This document shows, piece after piece, positions 1 to 10,564 of a DNA stretch of 64,000 bases. How positions within the stretch are numbered: the first letter of the stretch is position 1; each line of letters begins with the position of its first letter. The notes below the pieces were generated by a model that worked only from the letters and a program-made list of their open reading frames with translations, searched no databases and had not been told where the DNA came from. The translations under genes were made by a program, and so were the position numbers. Source of the DNA: Gemmatirosa kalamazoonensis (GTDB lineage: Bacteria > Gemmatimonadota > Gemmatimonadetes > Gemmatimonadales > Gemmatimonadaceae); assembly GCF_000522985.1 (NCBI RefSeq), contig NZ_CP007130.1:496001-560000 (forward strand). The letters run 5' to 3'.

Positions 1-3000
1 CCTCGCCGAGCTCCCCACCGGCGAGCAGCGCGTCGATCGCGCCGCCGATCGCGTCCTCGAGCGCGGGGCCGGTGCGCGCGAAGCCGAGCAGCGCGCGGAC
101 CTCGGTGACGAGCTGCTCGCGCGGCAGCGCGTGGCCGCCCGCGAGCACGAGGCGCACCGCCTCCTGGTACTCCTCCGGCGCGATGCGCTCGGCCGGGATG
201 CGCGTGCCGGTGCGCGAGCGGACGGCGACCGCGTCGGCGGGGCCCCACCAGAACGCGCCGCGCCGCCGCACCGCGCCCGCACGCTCCGCGGCGGCCGCCG
301 CGTCGCGGATGCGCGCCTCGATGCGCGACCCCACCCGCGTCCCCCACATCCCCGCCACGCGCGCCACGAGGTCGTCGTCGTGCACGGGTGCCTCCGCGAT
401 CACGACGTCGCGCACCGCGTCGCGCAGCCGCTCCGCCGGCGCCGCGAGCAGGTCGTCGTCGGCGTACCGCTCCTCCCCCGCCGCGAACGTGTACGGCACG
501 ACCGCCGGCCGCACGTATGGCGGCATCCCGCCTAACGCCGCCGCCTCCGCCCTCGCCGTCTCCGATTCCGCCGTACCCGCCGCCGCGTCCGGCTCCGCCG
601 TCGACGCTGCCGCCGTACCCGCGCCCGCCGTATCCGCCGCGATGAGCGCGAGGAGCCGCTCGATCTGCCCCGCGCGGTCCTTGAACCAGTCCGTGGACCA
701 CACGCGATGGATCGTCCAGCCGCGGTCCTCGAGCACCTGCTGCCGCAGCCGGTCGCGGTCGCGCGCCGTGTCCGAGGCGTGGTAGGCGACGCCGTCGCAC
801 TCGATGCCGCACAGGAACCGTCCGGGCACCGCGTCGTGCAGCACGCCGAGGTCCACGCGATAGCCCGCGACGCCGACCTGCGGCACGACCGTCAGCCCAC
901 GGTCGACGAGCGCGCGCAGCACGTCGCGCTCGAACGGCGACTCCGCGTCGGCGGCGCGGCTCGCCGACTGGCTCTCCAGCCGGCCGCGCTCCGCGTACAG
1001 CAGGAACTCGCGCAGCAGCTGCGCGCCGCGCGACGGCGTCGTCGCGTCGATGTCGTCGCCGTGCATGGACGCGAACACCAGCATGCGGCGGCGCGCGCGC
1101 GCGTCGTGATGACGTTGAGCCGTCGCCACCCGTTGTCGCCGTTCAGCGGCCCGAAGTTGTAGCGCAGCCGCCCGTCGGCGCTCCGCGCGTAGGTGACGCT
1201 GAGGAACACGACGTCGCGCTCGTCGCCCTGGATGTTCTCCAGGTTCTTCACGAAGAACGGCTCCGCGGCGCCGCGGTCGAAGAACGGCTCCAGCGACGGG
1301 TCGGCGCGGCGGCGCTGCTCCAGCTCGTCCTGGATCGCGAGCTGCTGCCGGAGGTTGAACGTGCCGACGCCTAACGACAGCGGCCGCTCGCCGCGCGCGC
1401 TCCGCGCGAGCTGGTCGCGCGCGAACGCCACCACCGCGTCGGCGACGGCGCGCGCCTCGACCATGTTGAGCCCCTTCCCCTCGTACGTGCCGCCCTCCAC
1501 GAACTGGAAGCGAAGGCCGAGCGTCTCGGTGTCCGTCTCGACGCTCGGGAACGTGTACAGGTCGCCCTCGTAGAACTGGACGTTGGAGAACGCGATGAGC
1601 GACTCGTGTGCGCTCCGATAGTGCCAGCGCAGGCGGCTCATCGGCACGCCGGCGCCCATGTACTCCTCGAGGATGCTCTCGGCGTCCTCGTACGCCGGCA
1701 TGCCGTCGGCCGGCTCGTGGTCGTCGACGAGCGAGGCGGCGAAGAAGTTCGTCGGCGGGAGCTGCTTCGGGTCGCCGACGACGACGAGCTGCTTGCCGCG
1801 GATCACCGCGCCCACCGCGTCCTCCACCGGGAGCTGCGACGCCTCGTCGAAGATCACGAGGTCGAACGTCGGCAGCTCGCCCGGCAGGTACTGCGCGACG
1901 GTGAGCGGCGACATCATCCAGCACGGCTTGATCGCGCGGACCGCGGCCGTCGCTTCGCCCAACGTCTTCCGGAGCGGCGCGTGCCCGCGCTGGCGGGCCA
2001 GCTCGCGCCGCAGCAGCGGCATGCCGCGCGCCGCCTCGCCCTCGCGCAGCCGCTGCTGCACCCGCTCGCGGAGCTGCGCCACCAGCGTCGCCTGGTTCTC
2101 GCGGAACACGCGCCGGTCGAGGTCGCGGAACTCCGCGACGCGCTGCTCGTGCGTGAGCGTCGAGAACCGCTCCAGCGCCGGCCGCAGCGTGACGACGGCG
2201 GTGAGCCACCGCAGCCAGAACGCGCGCCGGAACGCCGCCGCCGCGTCGCGCGCGGGCAGCGCGCCCGACGTCACCTCGCCGAGCAGCTCCGCGGCGAGCC
2301 CGCGCTCCACCGCGCGCCGCGCCGTCTCGTACGCCGCCCACCGCGGGCCCAACGCCACGTGCTCGGCCAGCTTCGCCGCGCGCCCCGCGATCTCCGCGAT
2401 CGGCGCCGCGCCGAGGTAGTCCGCGGGCCACCCCACCTCGGCTCGCAGCCGCTCGAGCACCGTCACCGCGTCGCGCGCCGCGTCGCGCAGCGCGAGCACC
2501 GCGCCGACGTCGACGGGACCGCGCGCCGCGAGCTCCAGCACGCGCGGCGCGAGCGCGTGGCGCACGGCGAGCGCGCGGAGCTCGGTGACCCACCGCACGT
2601 ACGCGTCGAGCGCGTCCCAGTCCGACGCCTCGCCGCGCCACGCCGCGCCGAACAGCGACGCGCCGTCGGCAGCGGCGAGCGCCGACCGCTCGGCGCGCAG
2701 CCGGTCGACGTCCGCCATGAGCTCCGCCTGCTCCGCCATCGACATCGCGACGCCCGGGCGGCGGTACTGCGTCCACCGCGCGCGGATGCCGCGCCAGCGG
2801 CCGTCGAGCACCGCGAGAAAGCTCAGGATCCCCTCCGACCTGTGGCGCACGTACGACACGTCCTCGGCGTGGTCGCGCTCCAGCGCCTCGGGCGCGAGCC
2901 GCGCCAGCAGCCGCTCGCGAAGCGCGACCGCGGCGCGCCCGCGCGCGACGAGCGACGTGGCCTCCGGCGGCGCCGCGTTCCATCGGTCGGACGCGAGCAC

Positions 3001-4719
3001 CGCCACCGGCGCGCCCGGCGAGCGGCGGAGCACGTCGGCGATCGCGACGAGCGCGTCGACGTCGGCGAGCGTGCGCACGGGCGGCAGGCCTAACGACGTC
3101 TCGAGGACGCCCGCGTCGTACACGAGCCGATCGAGCCGCGCCGCGAGGTCGCGCGCGAGTGCGGCGATCGTGTGCAGCGCGTCGTCGGTGTACAGCGGGC
3201 GCGATGCGTCGCGCCACGGATGCTCGGCCGGCACCCCGATCGGCGCCGCGGCGGCACCGAGGTCCGCGAGATCCCGCACCGTGGCGTCGAGCAGCGCGCG
3301 CGACACGCCCTCGATCGGCCCCGTGTACGTCACGCGCGGCGCGTCGCGCACGACCGCCAGCTCGCCGTACGCGTCGAACGGGGTGGCGCCGAGGGCGCCG
3401 TGGAGCGTGTGCACCGCGTCCACGTACTCGTCGAGCGTCGCGCGCACCGCTGGCAGCCGCTGCGCGGCCCCCGCCACCGCGGTCACGCTCTCGAGCGACC
3501 GGTCGAGCGCGGCGCCGAGCGAGCGGATGACCGCGCGCTTGTTCGCCTTCGTGGAGTGCAGCTCCAGGCAGAACTCGCCGAGCCCCGCGGCGACGAGCCG
3601 CGAATGCACGACCGACAGCGCCGCCATCTTCTCCGCCACGAAGAGCACCGACTGGCCGGCGGCGAGCGCGCGGGCGATGAGATTGGTGATCGTCTGCGAC
3701 TTTCCCGTGCCCGGCGGCCCCTCGACGACGAGATCGTGGCCGCGGGCGACGGCGGCGATCGCGCGGAGCTGGCTCGAGTCGGCGTCCACCACCTGGTACG
3801 TGCGCTCCGGCGGGAACTCGGCGTCGAGGTCCATGCGCCGCACGTCGTCGGGCAGCCCCACGACGTGGTCGTCGGTGGTCCCGGCGCGCGTCACCAGCTG
3901 CGTCACGAGGCGGTGCGACGCGATCGGCGCGGCGTTGCGCTCGAGGTCCTTGTACATCACGAACTTCTGGAAGCTGAAGAGCGCGAGCACGACGTCGTTC
4001 TTCAGCGACCACCCGTCGCGCGCGTCGATCGTGGCGGCGACGGCGGCGAGCCACGTCTGCAGGTCGTACGTCTCGTCGAGCGCCTCGACGTCGGGCAGCT
4101 CGGGGAGCGCGACGTCGTGCGTGCGGCGCAGCCACTCGGCCAGCGCCGGATTGACGAGCGGATCGTCGTCGGTGACGCGCAGCTGATACCCGGCGCGCGC
4201 GCTGCGCCGCGTGAGCTCCACCGGCACGAGCAGCAGCGGCGCGCGCAGCGTCACGTCGCTCGCCTCGGCTTCGGTGTAGTGCACCATGCCGAGCGCGAGG
4301 AACAGCGTGTTCACTCCCTGCTCCTCGATCGCGAGGCGGGCCTGCTCGTCGAGCCGGCGGAGCGAGTGGTCGAGCGCCTCGGGCACGAGCGCGGTCTGCA
4401 GCACCTCGTCGGTCTGCCGCGCGTCGAGCGTCGCCGGGTCGTACGGCGTGAACTCGGGCGCCGGCACGTCGACGTCGTCGGCCGGCGGCTCCGCCGGCGA
4501 GCCGTTAGGCGGCTCGGGAGCCGCCGCGAAGCGCATCGGCTGCTCGCGCAGCACGAGGCGTCGGAAGATCTCCGCCGGCTGCTCGTCGACCACCGCGACG
4601 GTGGAGACGCGCGTCGGCCGGAAGTTGAGCGCGCGATTGCGCTTCGTGAGGTCGAGGAGGGCGCGCTGCCAGCCGGCGACGGCGGCGGCGAGACGCGGGT
4701 CTTGGGTGGTACCGGTCAT
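1..4719 (-). CDS. DUF4011/SF1 helicase - nuclease - DUF3320 protein, frameshifted, partial at the left edge
   Basis: Very large ATP-dependent helicase-like protein. About 1,205 residues precede a frame break, and at least 360 more follow in another frame before the window edge. The first frame has the DUF4011 N-terminal region, Walker A (EGPPGTGKSQT), Walker B (VIFDEASQLP), and the late SF1 motifs ending in NVITTRAR. At the CG run 1092-1104 the frame shifts; dropping two bases restores TRARRRMLVFASM. The second frame holds a Vsr/MTES_1575-like nuclease domain (GIECDGVAYH, then RGWTIHRVWSTDWF) and a winged-helix DUF3320 region (HDDDLVARVAG...GFARTG). Start chosen at the ATG beginning MTGTTQDPRL. 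Helicase-nuclease giants of this kind are often suspected anti-phage or DNA-processing factors; that role is inference, with no defence gene beside it. The break may be a sequencing error. Confidence 0.85.
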
Positions 4720-4763
4720 CCCACAAAGTCTAGCGCGCGGTATGAATGGGCGCGCCCGTCGGG

Positions 4764-4890
4764 ACTCCACGTACGTGTGTTGGTGGGACTGAAGAAGGAC
4801 TGAAGAAGGACACTTGAAAGGTTCCTTCTTCAGTCCTCCTTCAGTCCTTCTTCAGTCCTTCTTCAGTCCTCCAGAAACGCGTACGTGGAG
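4764..4890. repeat. Long hairpin with tandem-repeat arms
   Basis: A 25-bp perfect inverted repeat pairs 4786-4810 with 4845-4869. Each arm is built from tandem GGACTGAAGAA units. An outer 11-bp inverted repeat pairs 4765-4775 with 4880-4890 (CTCCACGTACG). The right arm covers the stop codon and last codons of rmuC, so the end of that protein is encoded in the hairpin. It lies between rmuC and the downstream helicase gene, on the same strand, and could terminate or insulate transcription. Confidence 0.85.
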
Positions 4891-6125
4891 CCGTGCCCCT
4901 GCGGCACCGCGTCGACCAGCAGCAGCTCCTCCGCCCGCACGTCGCGCGGCACCTCCTCCACCGGATCCAGCACGCCGATCTCCTGCTCCGGCGCCGCGCC
5001 GAGGTCCCGGAACCGGCGCGCCGACACGAGCACCCGCGCCTCCATCGACCCGACCGCCTGGTTGTACGACCGCACCGTCTTGCCGAGCTGCTCGCCCACG
5101 CGCGCGAAGTGCTCGCCGAGGGTGCCTAACCGCTCGTAGAGCTCCCGGCCCAACGCGCTGATCGCGCGGGCGTTCTCGGCGAGCGCTTCCTGCCGCCAGC
5201 CGTAGGCGAGCGCCTTCAGCAGCGCGATGAGCGTCGTCGGCGTGGCGAGGATCACGCGCTGCCCCACCGCGTGCTCGATGAGCGACGGGTCGTGCTCGAG
5301 CGCGGCGCTGAAGAACGACTCGCCGGGCAGGAACAGCACCACGAGCTCCGGCGCGCGCTCGAACTGCTCCCAGTACGACTTGCGGCTCAGCGCCTGCACG
5401 TGCGCGCGCACCTGCCGCGCGTGCTGCGCGAGATGCCGCCGGCGCTCGTCGTCGTCGGCCGCGGCGACGGCGGCGAGGTACGCGTCGAGCGGCGTCTTCG
5501 CGTCGACCACGATGCTCTTGCCGCCCACCAGACGCACGACGAGGTCGGGGCGCAGCTTCCCGTCCTCGCCGTCGACGGTGTGCTGCGTCGCGAAGTCGCA
5601 GTGCTCAAGCATCCCCGCCAGCTCGCAGACGCGCTTGAGCTGCACCTCGCCCCACTGGCCGCGCACGTGCGGCGTGCGGAGCGCGGTCACCAGCTTCTGC
5701 GTCTCGTGGCGCAGCGACTCGCTCGACGCGGCCACGCCGTCGAGCCGCTCGGCGAGCATGCCTAACGACTCGGCTCGCGCCAGCTCCATCGCCTGGAGCG
5801 TGCGGTCGTACGTCGCGAGCCGCTCGCGGATCGGCGCGACGAGCGCCTCGATCGCCGTCTCGCGCTCGCGCAGGTCGACCCTCGACGACTCGGCGGTGCG
5901 CTCCAGCTCCGTGCGTGCGAGCCGCAGGAACGCCTCGTTGTTCTGCCGCAGCGCCTCCGCCGACAGCGCCTGGAACGAGTCGCGGAGCCGCGCGTCGAGG
6001 TCGTCCGCGCGCCGGCGCTCGGCGTCGAGCCGCGCGCGGTGGGCGGGGCGCACGGCGAGCAGCGCGACGACGGCGCCGACGAGCGCGCCGGCGACGAACG
6101 GGAGGACGGGAAGGAGCGGCGACAT
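4863..6125 (-). CDS. rmuC: DNA recombination protein RmuC
   Basis: 420 aa, close to the usual RmuC length. An N-terminal membrane anchor (about residues 5-24, [18 protein letters not shown]) is followed by a long coiled coil rich in Arg, Glu and Ala (about 25-130). The RmuC nuclease-like core follows, with [39 protein letters not shown] and [11 protein letters not shown]. The D-x-K in VVDAKTPL is the expected PD-(D/E)XK-like element. RmuC limits inversions at short inverted repeats in E. coli, which is notable because its own 3' end lies inside a long inverted repeat. Stop codon TGA at 4863-4865. Confidence 0.95.
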   Translation of the reverse strand: MSPLLPVLPFVAGALVGAVVALLAVRPAHRARLDAERRRADDLDARLRDSFQALSAEALRQNNEAFLRLARTELERTAESSRVDLRERETAIEALVAPIRERLATYDRTLQAMELARAESLGMLAERLDGVAASSESLRHETQKLVTALRTPHVRGQWGEVQLKRVCELAGMLEHCDFATQHTVDGEDGKLRPDLVVRLVGGKSIVVDAKTPLDAYLAAVAAADDDERRRHLAQHARQVRAHVQALSRKSYWEQFERAPELVVLFLPGESFFSAALEHDPSLIEHAVGQRVILATPTTLIALLKALAYGWRQEALAENARAISALGRELYERLGTLGEHFARVGEQLGKTVRSYNQAVGSMEARVLVSARRFRDLGAAPEQEIGVLDPVEEVPRDVRAEELLLVDAVPQGHGSTYAFLED

Positions 6126-6246
6126 CGGGGGCGCGTTAGGCGGGACGGAAGCGGGCGGCGGGCGCCGCGAAGAAGACGGGCGGCGGCCCGTGCCCGAAAC
6201 ATTCCCGCCGCGCCGCGCGAGGTCGAGGGGCAGCGCCCGTCCGCCC

Positions 6247-6936
6247 TCACGCCGACACGATGAGGAAGCCGACGAACCGCCCGTCGGGACCGGCGATGCG
6301 ACTCGAGATGAGATAGTCGTACACCGCGGTCCACTGCGTCAGCTCGTGCACGGTGACGCACCCCTCGGACACGTGCCCCGGGTGGATGTACCGGCTGCTG
6401 TTCCCGCTCATGCCCTCGAGCTGGATGGGGAACCAGACGTCGGTGCACCGCATGCCGGGCGTCTTCGCGCGATACGGCCCCGTGTTGATGTTCGCGTGCG
6501 ACTGGTCGGGAGCCATGATCATGTGCTTCCCGCGCGGGATCGGCGTGAACGATTCGTCCCACACGCTGTTGAGCGAGACGAGCGCGTGGACGCCGGCCAC
6601 ACTCACGGTCGCCCACTGCTGCTTCAGCGGTCCCTTGAACGGCGAGTTCTCGATGATCGGGGCTCCGAACGGGCTGACTTGCACGATCGCCGGTCCCATG
6701 GGGCCGACATCGGACAGGTACGTCGCCGCGTTCGCGGTCGTGAGGCTCGCCTCCTTGCCGACGTGCTCGGAGTTGCCATCCGCGATCGTGAAGTACTGAC
6801 GCCCTCCGGTCTCCCGCAGCAGCTGCACCCTGGTGTACTCGCACAGGTACGCCGCCTGGCCGGACCCGTTCAGGGTCACCCGCAGCCACCCGGTGTCGTC
6901 CGCCCGCCGCGTGTACTTCACCCCGATGTCGCCCAT
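6247..6936 (-). CDS. L,D-transpeptidase-like (YkuD-fold) protein
   Basis: 229 aa. Start ATG at 6936 is fixed by a strong AGGAGG eight bases upstream. The C-terminal half carries [16 protein letters not shown], matching the H-x-x-x-S-x-G-C catalytic pattern of L,D-transpeptidase/YkuD-like folds, with Cys as probable nucleophile. The N-terminal 110 residues form an unassigned beta-rich region. No convincing signal peptide, so it may act inside the cell or leave by another route. It lies 59 bp downstream of another exported-type gene on the same strand, so the two may be co-transcribed. The catalytic class is well supported by the motif; the substrate is unknown. Confidence 0.7.
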   Translation of the reverse strand: MGDIGVKYTRRADDTGWLRVTLNGSGQAAYLCEYTRVQLLRETGGRQYFTIADGNSEHVGKEASLTTANAATYLSDVGPMGPAIVQVSPFGAPIIENSPFKGPLKQQWATVSVAGVHALVSLNSVWDESFTPIPRGKHMIMAPDQSHANINTGPYRAKTPGMRCTDVWFPIQLEGMSGNSSRYIHPGHVSEGCVTVHELTQWTAVYDYLISSRIAGPDGRFVGFLIVSA

Positions 6937-6995
6937 GATGACATCCTCCTGAGAGTCGTCCGACGAAACCGATCCAGGGGGGGTGGAAGGGTGGA

Positions 6996-7673
6996 CTAGT
7001 GCTCCGCCGTCGCGCTGGAGCCGTGATCGATGAAGTAGGTGAAGCTCCCGTCGCCGCCGACGGTGCCGACGTCGCAGTACAGGCACCGGTGCTGGCCGCC
7101 GCCGCCCGACTGCTGCGCGAGCGCGACGAGGTTGAAGTACGCGGGCCCGCCCTCGAGACCACCGACGCCGTTCGCGTCGACCCAGTAGCGGCCGGGAACG
7201 ATCGGCTGGCGCACGATGCGCGCGAGCACCGCGACGTCGATCGGGTGCAGCTCGCGGCCGTTCACGAACACGCCCGTCACGTCGCCCGCGCCGCCGCCCG
7301 ACGCGTCGGCCCGCAGTCGCCCGCCGAGCGTCAGGCCCGCGGCGATGATGCCCCGCGCCGGGCCGCCGCGCATGCCCCACGCGCCGGTGTCGCGATCGTA
7401 CCAGTAGTCGCCCGGGCGCACGCCCATGCCGTAGCGCCGCTCGATGTCGCGGATGGTGCGGTCGTCGAGCGCGACGCCGTTCACGATCACCGACGACGCG
7501 ACCTCCACGGCGGGCTCCGGCGCGTCCGGTGCCGCGACGGGAACGGGCGTGACGGCGACCGGTGCCGCCGGCCGACCATGTCTCGTCCCCTGTGCACCCA
7601 CCAGCGCGACCGCACCGACGACGAGCCCCGCGACGACCAGCTTCACGCCGCGCCCCGATCCGTGCTCCGACAT
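6996..7673 (-). CDS. Exported protein with repeated GxYW/GGP modules
   Basis: 225 aa. N-terminal hydrophobic segment (about 10-27, VKLVVAGLVVGAVALVGA) serves as signal peptide or anchor, followed by a Pro/Ala-rich linker to about residue 60. Two related modules follow: GDYWYDRDTGAWGMRGGP and GRYWVDANGVGGLEGGP, each preceded by a D-x-x-x-x-x-R helix. VFVNGREL lies between them. The tail has a CLYC pair that could bind metal or form a disulfide. Modules of this kind occur in conserved exported bacterial proteins of unknown function. Upstream of and probably co-transcribed with the L,D-transpeptidase-like gene. Confidence 0.7.
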   Translation of the reverse strand: MSEHGSGRGVKLVVAGLVVGAVALVGAQGTRHGRPAAPVAVTPVPVAAPDAPEPAVEVASSVIVNGVALDDRTIRDIERRYGMGVRPGDYWYDRDTGAWGMRGGPARGIIAAGLTLGGRLRADASGGGAGDVTGVFVNGRELHPIDVAVLARIVRQPIVPGRYWVDANGVGGLEGGPAYFNLVALAQQSGGGGQHRCLYCDVGTVGGDGSFTYFIDHGSSATAEH

Positions 7674-7740
7674 AGTTCCGCTCCCGCGTGGAAGGTGATG
7701 CGGATCACCAATCCCATACGCGGCGCCGAGCGTGGACCGA

Positions 7741-10353
7741 TCAGGGGTTGAGCCAGTAGCTCGCCTTCACCACGAGGATGTTGTCCGGCCGCGTCGCGAA
7801 CAGCGCCGCGCGGTCGCGCCCGAACGCGAAGTCGCCGACCGGCGCGATCCCCTGCCGCAGCTGCTGCCACGCGACGTAGAGCGTGGACCCGGGCCGGTAC
7901 TCCCAGCGCAGCACCGCGTTGCCGCGCAGCGAGCGGAGGTTGAAGTCGAGGTCGGGCACGCGTCCCGGGTAGTCCGCGAAGTCGTACGAGCGCGCGCGCA
8001 CGAGCTGCCGCGCCGCGCCGTAGTCCGCGCTCGAGATGAGCGGCTGCACGTACGTCTCGAGCGAGAGGTCGCGCGTGAACGTCACGTTGAGCCGCGTCTC
8101 GAGGCCGAGCTCCGTCTGGGCGAGCGGCGCGAACAGGTAGCGCGCGCCGTACGTCGGCGTGTACGCGCTGTCGCGCACGGCGGTCACGTACTGCGCGGTG
8201 ACGCGCGCCTTCGTGAACGTCGGACCGACGCGCAGGTTCCACCGCGACGACGTCTTCAGCCCGACGCCCGCCTCGACGTTGTACGTCCAGCCGCCGCTCT
8301 CGTCGCGCTGGTAGAACACGCCGCCGTCGCCGGTGATCGGCTTGCGCCCGTCCGACGAGAACGCGACGTTCGCCGCCACGTTCGCCGGCCGGATCGCGAT
8401 CGGGCCGCCGCGCGTCAGGCGGTCGTCGAACGACCGGAACTGCCGCCGCACCGCGCCGTTGAACGACCAGTAGCCGACCGTGAGCAGGTTCGCGTTCACG
8501 CCGCCGACGGTGAGGATCGGCTCCCACGCGGTGTTGTGCTCCGACCGCACGTTCGGCGTCACCGACCACCGACGCACGTGCTTGCCGGGACGGTTCTCGC
8601 GGTACGACACGTTGAACGCGACGTCGCGCCGATCGGTGCGGTACGAGAACCCGAGATCGTTCACCTCGTAGCCGGGGCTCGTCGCCGCGGCAGCGAGATC
8701 GCCGCGCCAGTGCTCCCCCGACTGCTTCGTGATCCCCGCGCTCGCCGAGTAGCCGCCGAGCGACGCCCGGGTGCCTAACGGCGCGTTCGGGTCGACGTCG
8801 ACCGCGAGGTGGTCCGCGTCGGGGCGCTGGAAGAAGTGGTTCGACGCCGTCTCCACGAGCGCGATCGACGCCGCGCTGCCGCGAATCAGGCTGCCCTCGG
8901 CGTCGCCGCGGAGCCGCCACGCGTGGTTCGCCCACTCGTGCCGGAAGTCGACGCCGCCGGCGAACGCGTCGGACCGGAAGGCGCGCCGCAGCACGTCCGT
9001 GGCGAGGTCGCGATGCACCGCGGTCAGGGCGCCGCCGACGATCGTCTGCCCACCACGGTACTCGCGCCGCGCGCGGCTCACGAAGTAGCCCGACCGCGGC
9101 TCCGCGGCGCTCGTGAGGTCGTGCCCGAGGTCGTCGCGGTAGCGCGCGTTCTCCCGGCCGGTCACCGCGCCGAGCGTGCCTAACGACCACCCGGCCACCT
9201 TGCCGGAGAGCTTCGCCGCCCCGAGGATCGTCGTCGTCGTCGGGATGTCGGCGAACGGTGTCGGAGCGCCCAGCGTCGGCGCGCGGCCGATGCGGCGGCT
9301 GTAGAAGAGCTGCCCGCCGCTCGTGTTGCCGAGCCCGAAGTCGAAGATCTCGCTCCCCTCGAGGAAGAACGGCCGCTTCTCCTCGAAGAACGTCTCGTAC
9401 ACGCCGAGGTTCACGACCGCGGGGTCGACCTCCACCTGTCCGAAGTCGGGGTTCAGCGTCGCGACGAGCGTGAGGTTCGACGCCACGCGGTAGCGCAGGT
9501 CGAGCCCCGCCGAGCCGACGTACTCGTGCTTCGTGCGATACGGGTTGCCGTGCGGGTCGACGTACTCCGCGCGGCTCACGGTGTACGGCAGCAGCTCCAG
9601 CCGCTTGCCCGCGTGCAGCCCGTTGAGCCCCGCGAGATGGCCGTACGCCGGTACCCCGCCGCGATCGCGCTTCGGGATGAACGTCGAGACCGCGTACTCG
9701 AGGTTGCGACCGATGACGCGCTCGAACTGCACGCCCCACGTCTGCGCGCTATCTCTGCCGAAGCGGAGCTGGCTGAACGGGATGCGGTACTCCGCGGTCC
9801 ACCCGCCGGAGTCCACCGACGTCGCGACGTCCCACACCGCGTCCCACGAGTTGTCGTCGGCGTCGATCGTCTTCACCTCGTCGCGCCGCACGCCCGCCGG
9901 GTTCACGTCGAAGCCGAACGCCGTGCGATGATCGTGGTAGCTGTCGAGCATCACGCCGAACCAGTCGGAGTCGCCCAACGGCATGTCGCGCCGGCCGAGG
10001 CGCCCGGTGACGCGTCCGCGGTCGTGCAGCCGCACGCCGACGTACAGCGCATCGTCGTCGTAGAGCACGCGCACCTCGGTGCGCTCGCTCGCCGGCTTTC
10101 CCTCGTCGGGGTCGATCTGCGTGAACGCGTCGGTGACGGGGGCGTCGCGCCATGCCGCGTCGTCGAGTCGTCCGTCGACGTGGATGGTGCCGACGAGGCG
10201 CGCGGCGCGGGACACGGGGACCGCGGCCCCGCCGGCCGAGACGGTCGGGGCGACGCTCGGCTGGGCGAGCGCGGAGCGAGCGGCCACCACGGCGGGCACC
10301 ATGGCGGCCAGCACCGCGCCGACGGAGGGGATCGGGCGCAGGAGGGGATGCAT
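7741..10353 (-). CDS. DUF5916 protein with CBM9-like N-terminal domain
   Basis: 870 aa from the ATG at 10353 (MHPLLRPIPS), with a signal peptide ending near SALAQ. After it comes a carbohydrate-binding family 9-like domain (about 50-235: HVDGRLDDAAWRDAP, LYVGVRLHDRG, YRIPFSQLRF). A DUF5916 region follows, with the hallmark FFEEKRPFFLEGSEIF and then a long stretch of alternating beta strands ending in YWLNP with a terminal aromatic, typical of an outer-membrane beta-barrel. Members are usually found in Bacteroidota, Gemmatimonadota and Acidobacteriota near uptake genes; the ligand is unknown. A second member lies at 56678-59068. No clear ribosome-binding site at this start. Confidence 0.9.
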   Translation of the reverse strand: MHPLLRPIPSVGAVLAAMVPAVVAARSALAQPSVAPTVSAGGAAVPVSRAARLVGTIHVDGRLDDAAWRDAPVTDAFTQIDPDEGKPASERTEVRVLYDDDALYVGVRLHDRGRVTGRLGRRDMPLGDSDWFGVMLDSYHDHRTAFGFDVNPAGVRRDEVKTIDADDNSWDAVWDVATSVDSGGWTAEYRIPFSQLRFGRDSAQTWGVQFERVIGRNLEYAVSTFIPKRDRGGVPAYGHLAGLNGLHAGKRLELLPYTVSRAEYVDPHGNPYRTKHEYVGSAGLDLRYRVASNLTLVATLNPDFGQVEVDPAVVNLGVYETFFEEKRPFFLEGSEIFDFGLGNTSGGQLFYSRRIGRAPTLGAPTPFADIPTTTTILGAAKLSGKVAGWSLGTLGAVTGRENARYRDDLGHDLTSAAEPRSGYFVSRARREYRGGQTIVGGALTAVHRDLATDVLRRAFRSDAFAGGVDFRHEWANHAWRLRGDAEGSLIRGSAASIALVETASNHFFQRPDADHLAVDVDPNAPLGTRASLGGYSASAGITKQSGEHWRGDLAAAATSPGYEVNDLGFSYRTDRRDVAFNVSYRENRPGKHVRRWSVTPNVRSEHNTAWEPILTVGGVNANLLTVGYWSFNGAVRRQFRSFDDRLTRGGPIAIRPANVAANVAFSSDGRKPITGDGGVFYQRDESGGWTYNVEAGVGLKTSSRWNLRVGPTFTKARVTAQYVTAVRDSAYTPTYGARYLFAPLAQTELGLETRLNVTFTRDLSLETYVQPLISSADYGAARQLVRARSYDFADYPGRVPDLDFNLRSLRGNAVLRWEYRPGSTLYVAWQQLRQGIAPVGDFAFGRDRAALFATRPDNILVVKASYWLNP

Positions 10354-10564
10354 ACCGAGACGGCTGAGGAATCCTCGTGCCGCGCGGCCGCGCGCGGAAG
10401 CGGCGGTGCGGCAACGACTTGAGCGCGGGTGCGGGGCGGCGGGTGTCCGGAGCTGGGACTTCCGGTCCCAGGAGCGAACACCCGTGGGACGGGAGCGCTT
10501 GCGAGCCGGAGGCCCGCGCCGTACGATCGCCGCGTTACGCTCGTGCCCGCCACTCCCCCCGGCC
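10354..10564. promoter_or_regulatory. Divergent intergenic region with a small dyad
   Basis: 211 bp between the outward-facing DUF5916 gene and the secreted-protein gene, so it must hold both promoters. A 7-bp inverted repeat pairs 10453-10459 with 10465-10471 (CTGGGAC/GTCCCAG, five-base loop), which could be an operator or a weak terminator. I see no convincing -35/-10 pair. Confidence 0.35.

Noticed and set aside
1606-4803. Several 400-540-codon plus-strand frames over the helicase gene
   Set aside because: They mirror the helicase coding frame and have low-complexity Arg/Ser/Ala composition; only the minus-strand frame has motifs.
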